Assembly (NCBI RefSeq): GCF_013410115.1
Contig: NZ_JACCCV010000002.1
Location: 1,178,001 to 1,242,000 of the forward strand
Reading direction: 5' to 3'
DNA: 64,000 nucleotides
Origin: Tunturiibacter gelidiferens
GTDB taxonomy: Bacteria; Acidobacteriota; Terriglobia; Terriglobales; Acidobacteriaceae
Below are positions 45,175 through 54,133 of this stretch, one piece after another; position 1 is the first letter of the stretch, and every line of letters starts with the position of its first letter. The notes under the pieces are model-generated. The model saw only the letters and a list, made by a program, of their open reading frames with translations, did not search any database and had not been told where the DNA came from. The position numbers and the translations under genes were made by a program.

Positions 45175-47991
45175 TCATGGAGCACTCGAAGCAGTGCTTT
45201 GCAGTTCGTTTTGTGAGAACCGAACCGGGATGTTGTAACGGCGGATTATTTGGTCGGCGGTAAGGATGAGGAGTTGCGTGCCATGGTCGCGGAGTTCTAC
45301 GAAACGGATGGGGCTGCCAACGGCGAGATGAAAGAGCTCACCGCCGCTTCTGTCTGAGACGATGACCTCGTCTCGGCGGTTGGTGGTGCAGACGATCTGG
45401 GAGGACTGGTCTGCAGCGACGACGGTCCCAAATAGTTGGCGGAGCTGGGTGCCCGTTTTAATGGAGTAGACGATAGTTCGGTTGTCGCCGGTGGAGAGGT
45501 AAAGCAAATCACCTATTTTGTTGAAGCCGACGACGCCTTGGTAGGTGAGCGGCACCTCGACAATGACTTGTGCGCGCATGGTGCCGTCCTCTGCGTTCAC
45601 GATCTCAATGAGACGTCCAGCGGCCTTTTGCTTAACTGCATCCGCCATCCCTTTGATCGCGGGGTTTCCGCGAAGTTTGGCCTTCGCGGCCGGGGATTGG
45701 AGTAGGTCGCTGAAGATGAGGTCAGTATCGCCATCGTTGGTCGTGTAGCCAGGACGACCGTCTGGGAAATTTCGGGTCCACTTCAAGGCTAGGTCGGCTG
45801 GCGAGTAAGCCGTGAGCGTCCACGCTTTCTTATTCTGGGACGTCCACTCGAGGAGAGAGTCGTTTGCGAGATGCGCCTGTTCTGGTAACTTGTAGCCCAT
45901 GTTTTTTGCGCTATGCGGTTCAAGCGTGAGTTCAGCCACGACGGTCGGGTGATCCTTGTCGATTCGACTGAATTCGGCGAAGAGTTTGCCTTCCGGGGTC
46001 CACCATGACGAGCGAAAACCTCGGACAAGGAAGATCTGTCTGCCGGTGGCGAGGTCCCACACGGCGCCGCGAGTTCGGGCTGAGAGGGCGAGATAGCGCC
46101 CGTCGGGTGAGAGCGTGACAGAGCCTGCGGCTGGGAGAGGGCTTAGAGGCATGTCGGCTCGAATCCCATCGACCAGGGCCCGATCGCCAAGTTTTCCAAG
46201 ATATATGGAGCCATCGACGTTTTCGCTGACAAAGGAACCGCCGATGACGTCGACTGCCGAGGATTTGGAGGATAAGACGTATTTTGCGGCGTTCACATCG
46301 ACGACGCCCACCCCGGGCCCATGGGGACCCGAAGTGATGATGTGTTCGGCGCCAGTAGTAGCGTCTAAAAAAGGGAGGTCGAGTTTGATCGACTGGAGAC
46401 GCTTACCTTCGGGGAAGGTGAAGACACCCGATTGCATAGGGTTAGAACCGTGAATTGCGAGGACCTTGTCGTTGCCCAGGAAGCAGTAGCTGATTGGGAA
46501 TTCGTTGCCAGTAAGAGCCCCGGAGATCTTGAGGGGAGTCCGGGTGCGCAGGTCAAAGGCAACGCGCTCCGGCGCAGGACCGAGGAGGAGAGTGTTGCCG
46601 TCCGCTGAAAACGCTGAGGGCAGGACACCGGAGCGGGTAAACAAGTTAGCGTAAACCGAGTATTCCAATTGAACGCTCGGCTGAAACCAGTTGCTGTTCT
46701 CGAAGACGACTTTTCCAGTTTCGACGTCGATAAGTAGGAGCTTGAGATCGCTGCTGGCTGGTGGATAGGCGATGCAGATCAGGGTTCGTCCGTCGGGCGA
46801 TAGGAGCGTCTGGAGGCACTCTTCCTGAGCAACGACCTCGTGAGCTGAAACGAGTTTCTGCTGGGCGACGCTCCAGAGTTCCACATGGAGATCGCGATTG
46901 TAAAAGGCAATCTGTTTCGAGTCCGGCGTGAAGTCCGCAGGAAAGGCATGCTCAGCATCGAAACGAAAGAGATGACGAAACGGACTACGAGAGAGGACGA
47001 ATATGGAGCTTTCGTCCTGCGCGAGGATGTACAGCCCATCGCGGCTGAAGCGGAGCCGCTCGATTTCGAGGTGGAGGGGCGGAGTGAGTTGGACCGTGGC
47101 TGTACTGGCCCCGGGTCCAGATGGGGAAGGTGCAGCAGCTGCCTGGTTTTCCAGGACGAGGGTATGCCAATGCTCGAAGGCAGGGGGAGTGTTTGCGGCA
47201 ATGGCTCCGCAGCCAACGGGGAGTTCGGCAATGATGCCGCGGATACGTCGCAGGCGCTTCTGCGTGGGAGTTGTCGTCTGGAAGAAATCGCCAAGGCGGC
47301 TGCCGGTCTTGCCGCCAACGAAGAAAGAACGGTCCCAAAACTCGGCATAGGCCTGTGGTCGGTAGCCAGCGGCGGCAGCAGCATATACGGCGACGCGGTC
47401 TGCCCCATCTTGGTTCTCGTCAGAGTCTCCGTTGGTGCCATTCCTGTCGTGCAGGCGGGCGTCGGTGAGGCGTTGAAACTTGGCGTAGATGTCGGCCCGG
47501 TCAGTTACTGAGGTGACACCGAGGAGACGGTGAAGGTCTGCGGTAGTCTCGATAGCGAACTGGTGGGAGAGAATGTGGCCCATCTCGTGAGCGATGACGC
47601 CTGCGACCTCGTCTTCGTTGTGAGCGCTGGCGACGAGTTTGCGGGTGAGGTAAACGCGTCCGCCGGCGAGCGAAAAGCCATTGACGTCGATAGATTCGAC
47701 GAGCGCGAAGTGGAACTTGATCTTAGTTGGCGGAAGTGCCGCCAAAAGGCGGTCGCCGATGGCAGCGACGTAGGCGTTTTCTTCGGAGTTCTTTACGGGG
47801 CGGAATTCGCGATCGATGTAGTCCGCCATAGCTTCGCCGAGCCATTCCTCTTGCTGCTCGGAGAAGATGTTGGGTTGGGTGGACTGGAGAATGGCCGGCG
47901 GCGGTCCGCAGGTCGATTGACGCACCGTTTGGGGGAGGGCATGAGAGACCACAAGAAGCAGAGAGAACAGCAGAGTCGAACAAGAGCGCAT
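45175..47991 (-). CDS. Exported M48 metalloprotease with C-terminal beta-propeller
   Basis: A 938-residue exported protein. A signal peptide (STLLFSLLLVVSHALPQ) is followed by a BepA/HtpX-type M48 domain with HEMGH at 135-139 (VAGVIAHEMGHILSHQ) and a likely third ligand in the DENQDGADRVAVYAA region. From about residue 300 to the end, repeated strands such as LRFSRDGLYILAQDESS, LSPDGRTLICIAYP and LSPDGRYLALSARTRG indicate WD40/YVTN-type propeller blades. It may be an envelope protein quality-control protease with a binding platform. It stands alone, convergent with the M24 gene. Confidence 0.85.
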   Translation of the reverse strand: MRSCSTLLFSLLLVVSHALPQTVRQSTCGPPPAILQSTQPNIFSEQQEEWLGEAMADYIDREFRPVKNSEENAYVAAIGDRLLAALPPTKIKFHFALVESIDVNGFSLAGGRVYLTRKLVASAHNEDEVAGVIAHEMGHILSHQFAIETTADLHRLLGVTSVTDRADIYAKFQRLTDARLHDRNGTNGDSDENQDGADRVAVYAAAAAGYRPQAYAEFWDRSFFVGGKTGSRLGDFFQTTTPTQKRLRRIRGIIAELPVGCGAIAANTPPAFEHWHTLVLENQAAAAPSPSGPGASTATVQLTPPLHLEIERLRFSRDGLYILAQDESSIFVLSRSPFRHLFRFDAEHAFPADFTPDSKQIAFYNRDLHVELWSVAQQKLVSAHEVVAQEECLQTLLSPDGRTLICIAYPPASSDLKLLLIDVETGKVVFENSNWFQPSVQLEYSVYANLFTRSGVLPSAFSADGNTLLLGPAPERVAFDLRTRTPLKISGALTGNEFPISYCFLGNDKVLAIHGSNPMQSGVFTFPEGKRLQSIKLDLPFLDATTGAEHIITSGPHGPGVGVVDVNAAKYVLSSKSSAVDVIGGSFVSENVDGSIYLGKLGDRALVDGIRADMPLSPLPAAGSVTLSPDGRYLALSARTRGAVWDLATGRQIFLVRGFRSSWWTPEGKLFAEFSRIDKDHPTVVAELTLEPHSAKNMGYKLPEQAHLANDSLLEWTSQNKKAWTLTAYSPADLALKWTRNFPDGRPGYTTNDGDTDLIFSDLLQSPAAKAKLRGNPAIKGMADAVKQKAAGRLIEIVNAEDGTMRAQVIVEVPLTYQGVVGFNKIGDLLYLSTGDNRTIVYSIKTGTQLRQLFGTVVAADQSSQIVCTTNRRDEVIVSDRSGGELFHLAVGSPIRFVELRDHGTQLLILTADQIIRRYNIPVRFSQNELQSTASSAP

Positions 47992-48220
47992 AGATGGCCT
48001 GGAGTGAACTGAGACAATGATATTCGAGTGATCGGATCCTCCGTACCCTGTTTGTCTCCTCGTGGGAGATCATCCGACGCGTGCCTGGCGTTTGCAATCC
48101 CCTTTACGAGGTATGACCAGCTACGCTTCCATGACAATTCCAGCTTCAAAACCTTGAGGCTGGCTTGCCTGTAAGTTCAAATTCTTAGCAGCCAAGCATC
48201 CTGTTATCATCGAAGCAGCA

Positions 48221-48628
48221 ATGGCTACTAACGTTTCGGCACAAGCGCGCGCGCAATCTACTTCATTTCCGACATTGGTCCTGATCGCTGGATGGCTCAT
48301 TCCCGGTGCAGGTCATCTGCTGCAGCGCAAATGGATCCGTGGCGGCCTCCTGATGGTCTCGATCGTCGCGATGTTCACCATCGGCCTCGCCCTCAAGGGC
48401 AAGATCTACTCGCCCAACACCGGCGACCTGCTGGACATCCTCAACTTCGCCGGCGATCTCGGTAACGGATTGCTCTACGTCCTCGCGCGCATCTTCGATC
48501 TCGGCCAGGTCACCGTTCAGGTCGCTACCGCCGATTACGGCACCAAGTTCATGGTGGTGGCCGGCCTCCTCAACATTATTTCCGCCGTCGACGCGCACTC
48601 GCTGGCGACCGGGAGGAAGCGCTCGTGA
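48221..48628 (+). CDS. Small membrane protein (DUF6677-like)
   Basis: A 135-residue inner-membrane protein with hydrophobic segments at about 17-33 (TLVLIAGWLIPGAGHLLQ), 40-58 (GGLLMVSIVAMFTIGLAL) and 107-125. The pattern, including WLIPGAGHLLQRKWIRGGLL, resembles a family found in acidobacteria (DUF6677 as far as can be judged without a search). No function is known. Its stop overlaps the GTG start of the next small gene by 4 nt, so the two are coupled. Confidence 0.7.
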   Translation: MATNVSAQARAQSTSFPTLVLIAGWLIPGAGHLLQRKWIRGGLLMVSIVAMFTIGLALKGKIYSPNTGDLLDILNFAGDLGNGLLYVLARIFDLGQVTVQVATADYGTKFMVVAGLLNIISAVDAHSLATGRKRS

Positions 48629-48801
48629 CCATCTCTCACTTCGGAGCAGTCCTGCTCTTCTCCCTCTTCACTTCGATCGTCTTCGGTATTACGCAGCGCT
48701 CCGAACCCCGCACGATGATCCGCTTCGGCGCCTTCTGCTTCGTTCTCTTTGTGGGCGGCACGATCGCAGCCAGCTGGATTATGTGGCTTATCAAGCACTG
48801 A
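48625..48801 (+). CDS. 58-residue membrane protein, coupled to the previous gene
   Basis: A short gene with a GTG start overlapping the upstream stop (GTGA) and a GGGAGGAAG ribosome site 8 nt before it. The product has two hydrophobic helices (FGAVLLFSLFTSIVFGI and FGAFCFVLFVGGTIAASWI) around a basic loop, then WLIKH. The coupling, ribosome site and clean two-helix topology support it as real. No homologue is recognised. Confidence 0.7.
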   Translation: MTISHFGAVLLFSLFTSIVFGITQRSEPRTMIRFGAFCFVLFVGGTIAASWIMWLIKH

Positions 48802-48958
48802 GCGGAGACTGATCAAGCACTGGCCTGCGGGCACTGACCTCCGGGGACTGATCGCATCTCTTCCTGCGCTGAACGTTGCATTCAACACCCCTTTGCCATA
48901 GGCTGGATGTGGCACTCAAGTTCTTCGCGCACCATCACGGTGTCGCCCAATGAAGAAT

Positions 48959-49042
48959 GCGGGAGTGGCGAAATGGCAGACGCACTTGGTTTAGGTCCAA
49001 GCGGAGAAATCCGTGGGGGTTCGAGTCCCTTCTCCCGCACCA
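48959..49042 (+). tRNA. tRNA-Leu (anticodon UAG)
   Basis: Acceptor GCGGGAG pairs perfectly with CTCCCGC at 49032-49038. The anticodon stem CTTGG/CCAAG encloses the loop TTTAGGT with TAG at 48992-48994, reading CUA codons. A long variable arm (CGGAGAAATCCG), GGTTCGAGTCCC T-arm and a genome-encoded CCA are present, all class II leucine features. No truncated copy of its 3' end was seen elsewhere in the window. Confidence 0.96.
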
Positions 49043-49078
49043 ATATCTGAAAGCAACCCAACCCCCGAAAGAGATTCG

Positions 49079-49396
49079 ATGAGCCAGCAGAACCCCAATC
49101 AGCCCCAGGACAAGCAGCCCCAGCTCAAGCTCACCAGCACCGCGGACTATCGTGACGGCTACGCCAACAGCGTTCAGGTCCGCATGAGCGTCTGGGACTT
49201 CTTCCTCGTCTTCGGCACCATGAGCCAGGACAACCCGGAGGAGTTGAACGTGAAGAACTTTCAAGGCATCTATCTCAGCCCGCAGCAGGCAAAGGCTCTC
49301 TGGAACGTGCTCGGCCACAATTTGGCTCAGTACGAGCAGACCTTCGGCTCCATCACCCTCGAGCAGCTTCCCCAGACCGAAGGCCCCATCAACTAA
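49079..49396 (+). CDS. DUF3467 family protein
   Basis: A 105-residue cytosolic protein of the DUF3467 family (YANSVQVRMSVWDFFLVFGT, then FQGIYLSPQQAKALWNVLGHNLAQYEQTFG). The ATG at 49079 follows GAAAGAG and gives the hydrophilic Gln/Pro-rich N-terminus usual for the family. No function is known. It stops 3 nt before the following glycosyltransferase and probably shares its transcript. Confidence 0.88.
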   Translation: MSQQNPNQPQDKQPQLKLTSTADYRDGYANSVQVRMSVWDFFLVFGTMSQDNPEELNVKNFQGIYLSPQQAKALWNVLGHNLAQYEQTFGSITLEQLPQTEGPIN

Positions 49397-49399
49397 AGC

Positions 49400-51091
49400 G
49401 TGCGACCCCAACGCAGCACTGAAGAAGACGGGCAACGAGCTTTCGAGAACATCCCTCTCTGGATGCTCTATCCGCTCTTCTTCGTCGCCGTCTACCTCTC
49501 CCACTTTCGCCTCCTTCGCCTCCCCTACTTCTGGGACGAAGGAGGCTATTACATTCCCGCTGCGTGGGACTTCTTTCGCACCGGCACCCTCATCCCGCAG
49601 AGCACCGTCACCAACGCGCATCCTCCGCTGCCTTCGATCCTCCTGGCCGCCTGGTGGCACCTCTCCGGATACGTCGTCAGCGGGACTCGCACACTGGTCT
49701 GCATGGTCGCCGCAGTTACTCTGCTTGGTGTTTTCAAACTTGCAAAGACGCTGACGACCGCGGGAGTTGCGGCGGTCACAGTCGTACTCACCGCGATCTA
49801 TCCCGTCTGGTTCGCACAGAGCACACTCGCTCACGCCGACATCTTCGCTGCCGCCTTCAGCCTCTGGGGCCTCGCCTTCTACTTCAACCGCGAAGGCGCT
49901 GCTGAGACACCGTCGAGACTCGGCTTGAATACGATCTATGCCGCGGCAATGTTTTCTCTCGCCGCTCTGTCTAAAGAAACATCTATTGTCACACCAGCAG
50001 CGCTCGCCCTCTGGGAAATTGTCCTTCTTCAAAAAAATCGTCGCGAGACCTCGTTGCGCAGACTCCATTTCTGCTGGATCGTCGCACTGCTAGCCCCGAT
50101 ACTGCCGCTTGCCGCCTGGTATGGATATCACTATCGCCACACCGGCTTTGTCTTCGGCAATCCGGAGTTCCTTCGCTACAACGCCACCGCAAACCTCGAC
50201 GCCTATCGCATCGTCCTCTGTCTATGGCACCGCTTCCTTCATCTCTTCGCACACATGAATATGTTCGTCCCCGTCGTATGCACGATCGCCGCGATGTTGA
50301 TCCCCGTCGCTGCCACTAACTCGCGGTCCCCCATCTCTCGCCCCGCACTGAAAGCCATCGGCGTAATCCTGCTCGCGAACTGGATCGCATTCTCCGTCCT
50401 CGGGGGCGCGCTCCTCACTCGCTATCTGCTGCCGATGTATCCGCTCATCCTGCTCGTCTGCGTCAACACCTGGTGCCGCCGCATCCCCGAGCGATGGCCT
50501 CTCCTTGCTGCCCTGAGCGCTGCTGCATTCCTCGCCGGCATCTGGATCAACCCGCCCTACGCTTTCGCGCCTGAGGACAACCTGACCTATCGCGACTTCA
50601 TCGTGCTGCATCAGCAGGCGATCCGCTTCATCGACCTGAAGTACCCTCAGGCCACGGTGCTCACGGCATGGCCCGCAGTCTCTGAGCTCAACCGCCCCGA
50701 ACTCGGCTACACTAATCACCCCATCAAGACGACTCCCATCCAGAACTTCTCCCTCGATCAGATTCAGAGGGCAGCCGCCGATCCTGGAAGTTACGATGTT
50801 GCGCTCCTCTTCTCCACAAAATGGGCTCCCCCGGCAAACCGCGTCAACCTCGGTCGCCAGAACGAGTCCGCGGACACAAAGTACTTCGACTTCCATCGCG
50901 ACCTTTCTCCGGCCGAAGTCGCGATACTCCTTCACGGCGAAGTCGTCTGGCAGGGGCACCGCAAAGGGGAGTGGGCGGCCGTCCTGCACTTCCCCCGCAT
51001 CGTCGAAGCAGCGCTCCTCCCACTTCAAAAACCAGGGGATAGCTATACAGTAGGGAAAATTCACCCCCCACTGCCGATTTCACCCGAATAA
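49400..51091 (+). CDS. GT39-like membrane glycosyltransferase
   Basis: A 563-residue polytopic protein with about ten membrane helices. The acidic motif after helix 1, LPYFWDEGGYYIPAAWDFF, and the following NAHPPLPSILLAAWWHLSG are typical of dolichyl/polyprenyl-phosphate-mannose-type GT-C enzymes. A GTG start at 49400 lies 3 nt after the DUF3467 stop. The last ~25 codons (LQKPGDSYTVGKIHPPLP) are encoded by a dispersed repeat (51018-51069), so the natural C-terminus has been replaced or extended. Confidence 0.83.
   Translation: MRPQRSTEEDGQRAFENIPLWMLYPLFFVAVYLSHFRLLRLPYFWDEGGYYIPAAWDFFRTGTLIPQSTVTNAHPPLPSILLAAWWHLSGYVVSGTRTLVCMVAAVTLLGVFKLAKTLTTAGVAAVTVVLTAIYPVWFAQSTLAHADIFAAAFSLWGLAFYFNREGAAETPSRLGLNTIYAAAMFSLAALSKETSIVTPAALALWEIVLLQKNRRETSLRRLHFCWIVALLAPILPLAAWYGYHYRHTGFVFGNPEFLRYNATANLDAYRIVLCLWHRFLHLFAHMNMFVPVVCTIAAMLIPVAATNSRSPISRPALKAIGVILLANWIAFSVLGGALLTRYLLPMYPLILLVCVNTWCRRIPERWPLLAALSAAAFLAGIWINPPYAFAPEDNLTYRDFIVLHQQAIRFIDLKYPQATVLTAWPAVSELNRPELGYTNHPIKTTPIQNFSLDQIQRAAADPGSYDVALLFSTKWAPPANRVNLGRQNESADTKYFDFHRDLSPAEVAILLHGEVVWQGHRKGEWAAVLHFPRIVEAALLPLQKPGDSYTVGKIHPPLPISPE
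51018..51069. repeat. Right half of a palindromic element, within the GT39 3' end
   Basis: 52 bp closely matching 59299-59350, including CCCACTTCAAAAACC, GGGATAGCTATA and TTCACCCCCC. It provides coding sequence for the end of the GT39 gene. Confidence 0.75.
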
Positions 51092-51177
51092 GGAGGAGCA
51101 CGTTTCTCGGCAGCAAACTGAACAACGCTTTGATCGTAGCCTTATGATGAACTCGGCGCATCGACTACTGCGATCAA

Positions 51178-52098
51178 ATGGCAAATCCCGAACATCTCAC
51201 CAAACTGAAAGAAGGCGTAGCGGTCTGGAATCAACGTAGGAAGGAAGATCGCGATGTTGCGCCAAACCTGCGGGAGGCTGATCCTGGTGGAACGCACGCC
51301 GGTTTGCATGCTATCCCGGGACAGAAAACTCAACTAAAGGCGGAGCACATAGCCAAAAGGCAACGCCTGCACCATCTCCTCGTAATCGGTTTCTTGTTCA
51401 TTGCAGTCATGCTCGTTTTTGCTCCAACACTTGAAGCACAATACGTTGACTCAGGGACGTGGTTCGGGGGCTCAATGACGGGGAAGCTTCCGCAGTCGAT
51501 GAACAATCCGAAAGGTTCATGGCGGCTATGGATGGATGGACAGTTGCGGCTTGGAGACGACTCGAGCCGTTTTTCACAGGGACTGGTGCGACCGGGTTTC
51601 GGCTATTCGCTGAATCAAGCCTGGTCGCTTTGGGTTGGCTATGCCTACGTCCGCACGGACCAGCCATATGCGCTAAAACCGTCGACTGAAAACCGCATCT
51701 GGGAACAGATCAGTTGGCAGCATCTTGTCGGCAGTACGGACCTTTCGTCGCGAACGCGTCTAGAGCAACGATTCCATAGCGCCGGCAGCGGCACTGGCGT
51801 GCGTCTCCGCGAAATGGGCAAGCTGATACAACCGCTGGGTGTGAAAAAGATCTGGCTGATTGCGGTGTACGACGAAATATTCGTCAACATGAACAGCACC
51901 AACTTTGGAGCCAGGTCAGGAGCGGACAGGAATCGGGCCTTCATCGGCCCGGGCATCAACCTCAGCAGATCGATCCGCACAGAGTTGGGCTACATGAATC
52001 AATATACCTTCAACAACAACGGTCCCGACCGGGTTGACAACATCTTCTCCGTAAATGCCTTCTGGAACTTCTCCCACAGTGCACCTCCTGAGGAGTGA
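51178..52098 (+). CDS. DUF2490-like outer-membrane barrel with a pentapeptide-protein N-terminus
   Basis: A 306-residue frame made of two unrelated parts. Residues 1-45 (MANPEHLTKLKEGVAVWNQ, then NLREADPGGTHAGLHA) look like the start of a pentapeptide-repeat protein. Residues 65-86 form a signal peptide (LLVIGFLFIAVMLVFAPTLEAQ), followed by a DUF2490-type beta-barrel (GSWRLWMDGQLRL, GYSLNQAWSLWVGYAYVRTD, RTRLEQRFH, LGYMNQYTFN). The barrel gene seems to have lost its own start and to use, or be fused to, the relic. Whether translation begins at 51178 or internally is unclear. Repeat pieces lie on both sides. Confidence 0.7.
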   Translation: MANPEHLTKLKEGVAVWNQRRKEDRDVAPNLREADPGGTHAGLHAIPGQKTQLKAEHIAKRQRLHHLLVIGFLFIAVMLVFAPTLEAQYVDSGTWFGGSMTGKLPQSMNNPKGSWRLWMDGQLRLGDDSSRFSQGLVRPGFGYSLNQAWSLWVGYAYVRTDQPYALKPSTENRIWEQISWQHLVGSTDLSSRTRLEQRFHSAGSGTGVRLREMGKLIQPLGVKKIWLIAVYDEIFVNMNSTNFGARSGADRNRAFIGPGINLSRSIRTELGYMNQYTFNNNGPDRVDNIFSVNAFWNFSHSAPPEE

Positions 52099-52114
52099 GA
52101 TACCGCGGAAGGGT

Positions 52115-52147
52115 TCCTGCACAGTCAGTTCCTATTGCAGGGGGTGA
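52115..52147. repeat. Left end of the palindromic element
   Basis: CCTGCACAGTCAGTTCCTA and TTGCAGGGGGTGAA match 59244-59276 with few differences. Only the left part of the element is present. Confidence 0.65.
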
Positions 52148-52211
52148 ACTGGGTTGGAACAACACTCGGAGTTATGTCACGTGGTAACGCGTGAGACGGT
52201 CGAAGAATTCT

Positions 52212-52631
52212 CTATTCCGCTGCTGGAGATTCATCGGCTGGCGCGGTAGGCTCCGATTTCAATGCTCCGCTGGCGATCTGCTCCTGCATGTATACCGCCG
52301 CCTTGAGGCGGATATAGATGTCGAAGATGATTTTTGATCTTGCTACATCTTCCAAGGTGATTGGCCTTGTGAACGTTTGTGTTTTCACCTGAATTACGGC
52401 GTTCGCACATTCCTTCAGCATCCTCATGAACTCTTCGGAAGTAGCGAAACGCGTGAATACGGCGTTGACCGATGCCTCGTAGGTTTCCGGTTTGCCGTCC
52501 CAATCTTCATAGGTCTTAAGAGCCATATCGAAGCACTCCATAAAACCAACGACTAGATTGTGTTCGAACTGAAAGAAGATGTCGTTCTTCGCCATCATGC
52601 CCAGCATGCTGAAATAGCGGTGGTAAAACAC
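52212..52631 (-). CDS. Probable C-terminal part of the AbiV-like protein
   Basis: A helical stretch of 139 residues from a GTG at 52631 (FEHNLVVGFMECFDMALKTYEDWDG and RSKIIFDIYIRLKAAVYMQEQ, in parts). It is in the same frame as the AbiV-like gene upstream, separated by one TAG and nine sense codons. It reads like the natural continuation of that protein, which would then total about 524 residues. A GGAG 9 nt before the GTG leaves open that it is a separate gene. No independent family is recognised. Confidence 0.55.
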   Translation of the reverse strand: MFYHRYFSMLGMMAKNDIFFQFEHNLVVGFMECFDMALKTYEDWDGKPETYEASVNAVFTRFATSEEFMRMLKECANAVIQVKTQTFTRPITLEDVARSKIIFDIYIRLKAAVYMQEQIASGALKSEPTAPADESPAAE

Positions 52632-52658
52632 CTGTTCCTGCTCCGATGCCTTTGCGAC

Positions 52659-53777
52659 CTAACCGAAAACCATCGGCATCTGGCGTAGCAAGTCATCTTC
52701 CTTGAGAGCCATGTGGCCCCATGAAATCCGAAGCTCCGGAACGCGTTCGATGATGACCTGGTGGTCGGTCTCAAGATCGGTGATCGTCTCATAGAAGCGA
52801 GAAGTGAAGGTGGGTAGATACCACCAAAAGAAACCGCTCGTAGAGATGTTCAGAGCAGACACGAAGATCATGACACTCTGCATGCCCATGCCCCACAAAT
52901 TCCCCATCAGGATGTTTTTGCCAATTGTGAATTCGACTATCAGCTCGTTTCTGTCCGAAGTGTGAATCAGCTTGATCTTGTCGATGTCTTTATTCCAGCC
53001 TGTGAGCTGGTTGGGCCGGATTGAGTGCGACCACGACTTAAGCCGGATACGTAGCTTCCACTTGTCGGTGTATTTCTCCTCTCCTTCGGGTCGCTGACGT
53101 TGCATTTCGATCTGTGCCTGCTCCATTGCCTTGCGAGCCTGCTCCTCGAACAGCTCACGCAGCCAGCGTATCCAACCCGTGCGGTTATCCTGCAGCTCGA
53201 TCTGCTTTTCAATGCTCTGCTTCGAGAAAATGAACGGCTTCATCTCCGGGTTCCGCGTTGCTAAGAAGAACCACTGCATGTCAGACCGTTCCTGCTCATC
53301 CAGGTCCCGGTATCGCTTCGCTTTTTCCATCTCCAGACGCGATTCTGTCAGCCTAACGAGGCGGCCAGCACGTTCTTCGGTGATTTCATCCTGGGCGTTC
53401 GGATATGCGGGATCGAAGTAGAGCGTCTGCAATCTGGTCTCGTGAATACCCTTGGCTAACTCCATATGTTTCGGGATCGTCCGCCAATTGGCCTCGATTC
53501 CGAAAGCCGGTAGCCAGATAGCCCAGAACAGCTTTCGTTCGTGGTCCTCCATCCATTTGCTGAGACGCGAATCTTCCTGTTCTGGCTCGTCTTTCGGGTC
53601 CACCGACTCGATGAAGATCAATCCGGCTTTGCCAATCTCTTCCATGGCGAGCGCGGCGAGGTGGTAGGCGACATGGTACTGCCCCGGGGCCATCACGACC
53701 TTTGCGGAACTCAGCAGCCTCTCGGCATTCAGCAGACAGGCATTTAATATTGGTTCAATTTCTTCAATGGTTGCCAT
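52659..53777 (-). CDS. AbiV-family (HEPN-like) abortive-infection protein, probably interrupted
   Basis: From the ATG at 53777 (or 53786) the product has 372 residues. The N-terminal AbiV domain at 10-55 (LLNAERLLSSAKVVMAPGQ, then HLAALAMEEIGKAGLIF) is clear. AbiV proteins protect lactococci from phage by blocking phage translation. The middle is charged and helical; a hydrophobic segment lies near 290-315 (MQSVMIFVSALNISTSGFFWWY). The frame ends at TAG (52659-52661), and an open frame continues directly behind it. A nonsense mutation in a longer gene is the best reading. Anti-phage function is inferred from the family only. Confidence 0.75.
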   Translation of the reverse strand: MATIEEIEPILNACLLNAERLLSSAKVVMAPGQYHVAYHLAALAMEEIGKAGLIFIESVDPKDEPEQEDSRLSKWMEDHERKLFWAIWLPAFGIEANWRTIPKHMELAKGIHETRLQTLYFDPAYPNAQDEITEERAGRLVRLTESRLEMEKAKRYRDLDEQERSDMQWFFLATRNPEMKPFIFSKQSIEKQIELQDNRTGWIRWLRELFEEQARKAMEQAQIEMQRQRPEGEEKYTDKWKLRIRLKSWSHSIRPNQLTGWNKDIDKIKLIHTSDRNELIVEFTIGKNILMGNLWGMGMQSVMIFVSALNISTSGFFWWYLPTFTSRFYETITDLETDHQVIIERVPELRISWGHMALKEDDLLRQMPMVFG

Positions 53778-53786
53778 GCAGAGCAT

Positions 53787-54133
53787 TGTAGAGCGGCTGG
53801 GCGGATGAGCTTTTCTTCCACTTGCCGATCATTTTGCTCCCAATTCGCTGTCTCGATCTGGAAAGAGTTTTGAACATGAAGCCAAAGGAGGACACGCCGT
53901 CTTTCTAATCTGCAGAGCGATCTCACACAATGATGGCGCACTCCGCCCGTGCTTATGTCTTCGGGCAATTCGGTAGTCCATACCTGTTCGACGCGCGACG
54001 CTTCAGCGAATTGCAGCCGCGCTCACGCAATTGCCATAGTGATTGGTCTCAAATGTTGGGGGGCGGACTGCTCCAACGTGGGGTCGAATCTGTCGACTAA
54101 CAAGGGCACTCTCTACAGCTCATATATATCTAA
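53787..54133. other. Gene-free spacer
   Basis: 347 bp between the AbiV-like gene and the epoxide hydrolase gene. A 57-codon frame at 53930 has no ribosome site or recognisable product. No RNA gene, repeat or clear dyad was found. Confidence 0.4.

Noticed and set aside
48959..49042. tRNA-Leu as the attachment site of the right-hand island
   Set aside because: No duplicate of the tRNA 3' end and no integrase gene are visible within the window.
53930..54103. 57-codon open frame in the spacer before the epoxide hydrolase
   Set aside because: No ribosome site and no recognisable features; such a frame is expected by chance at this GC.
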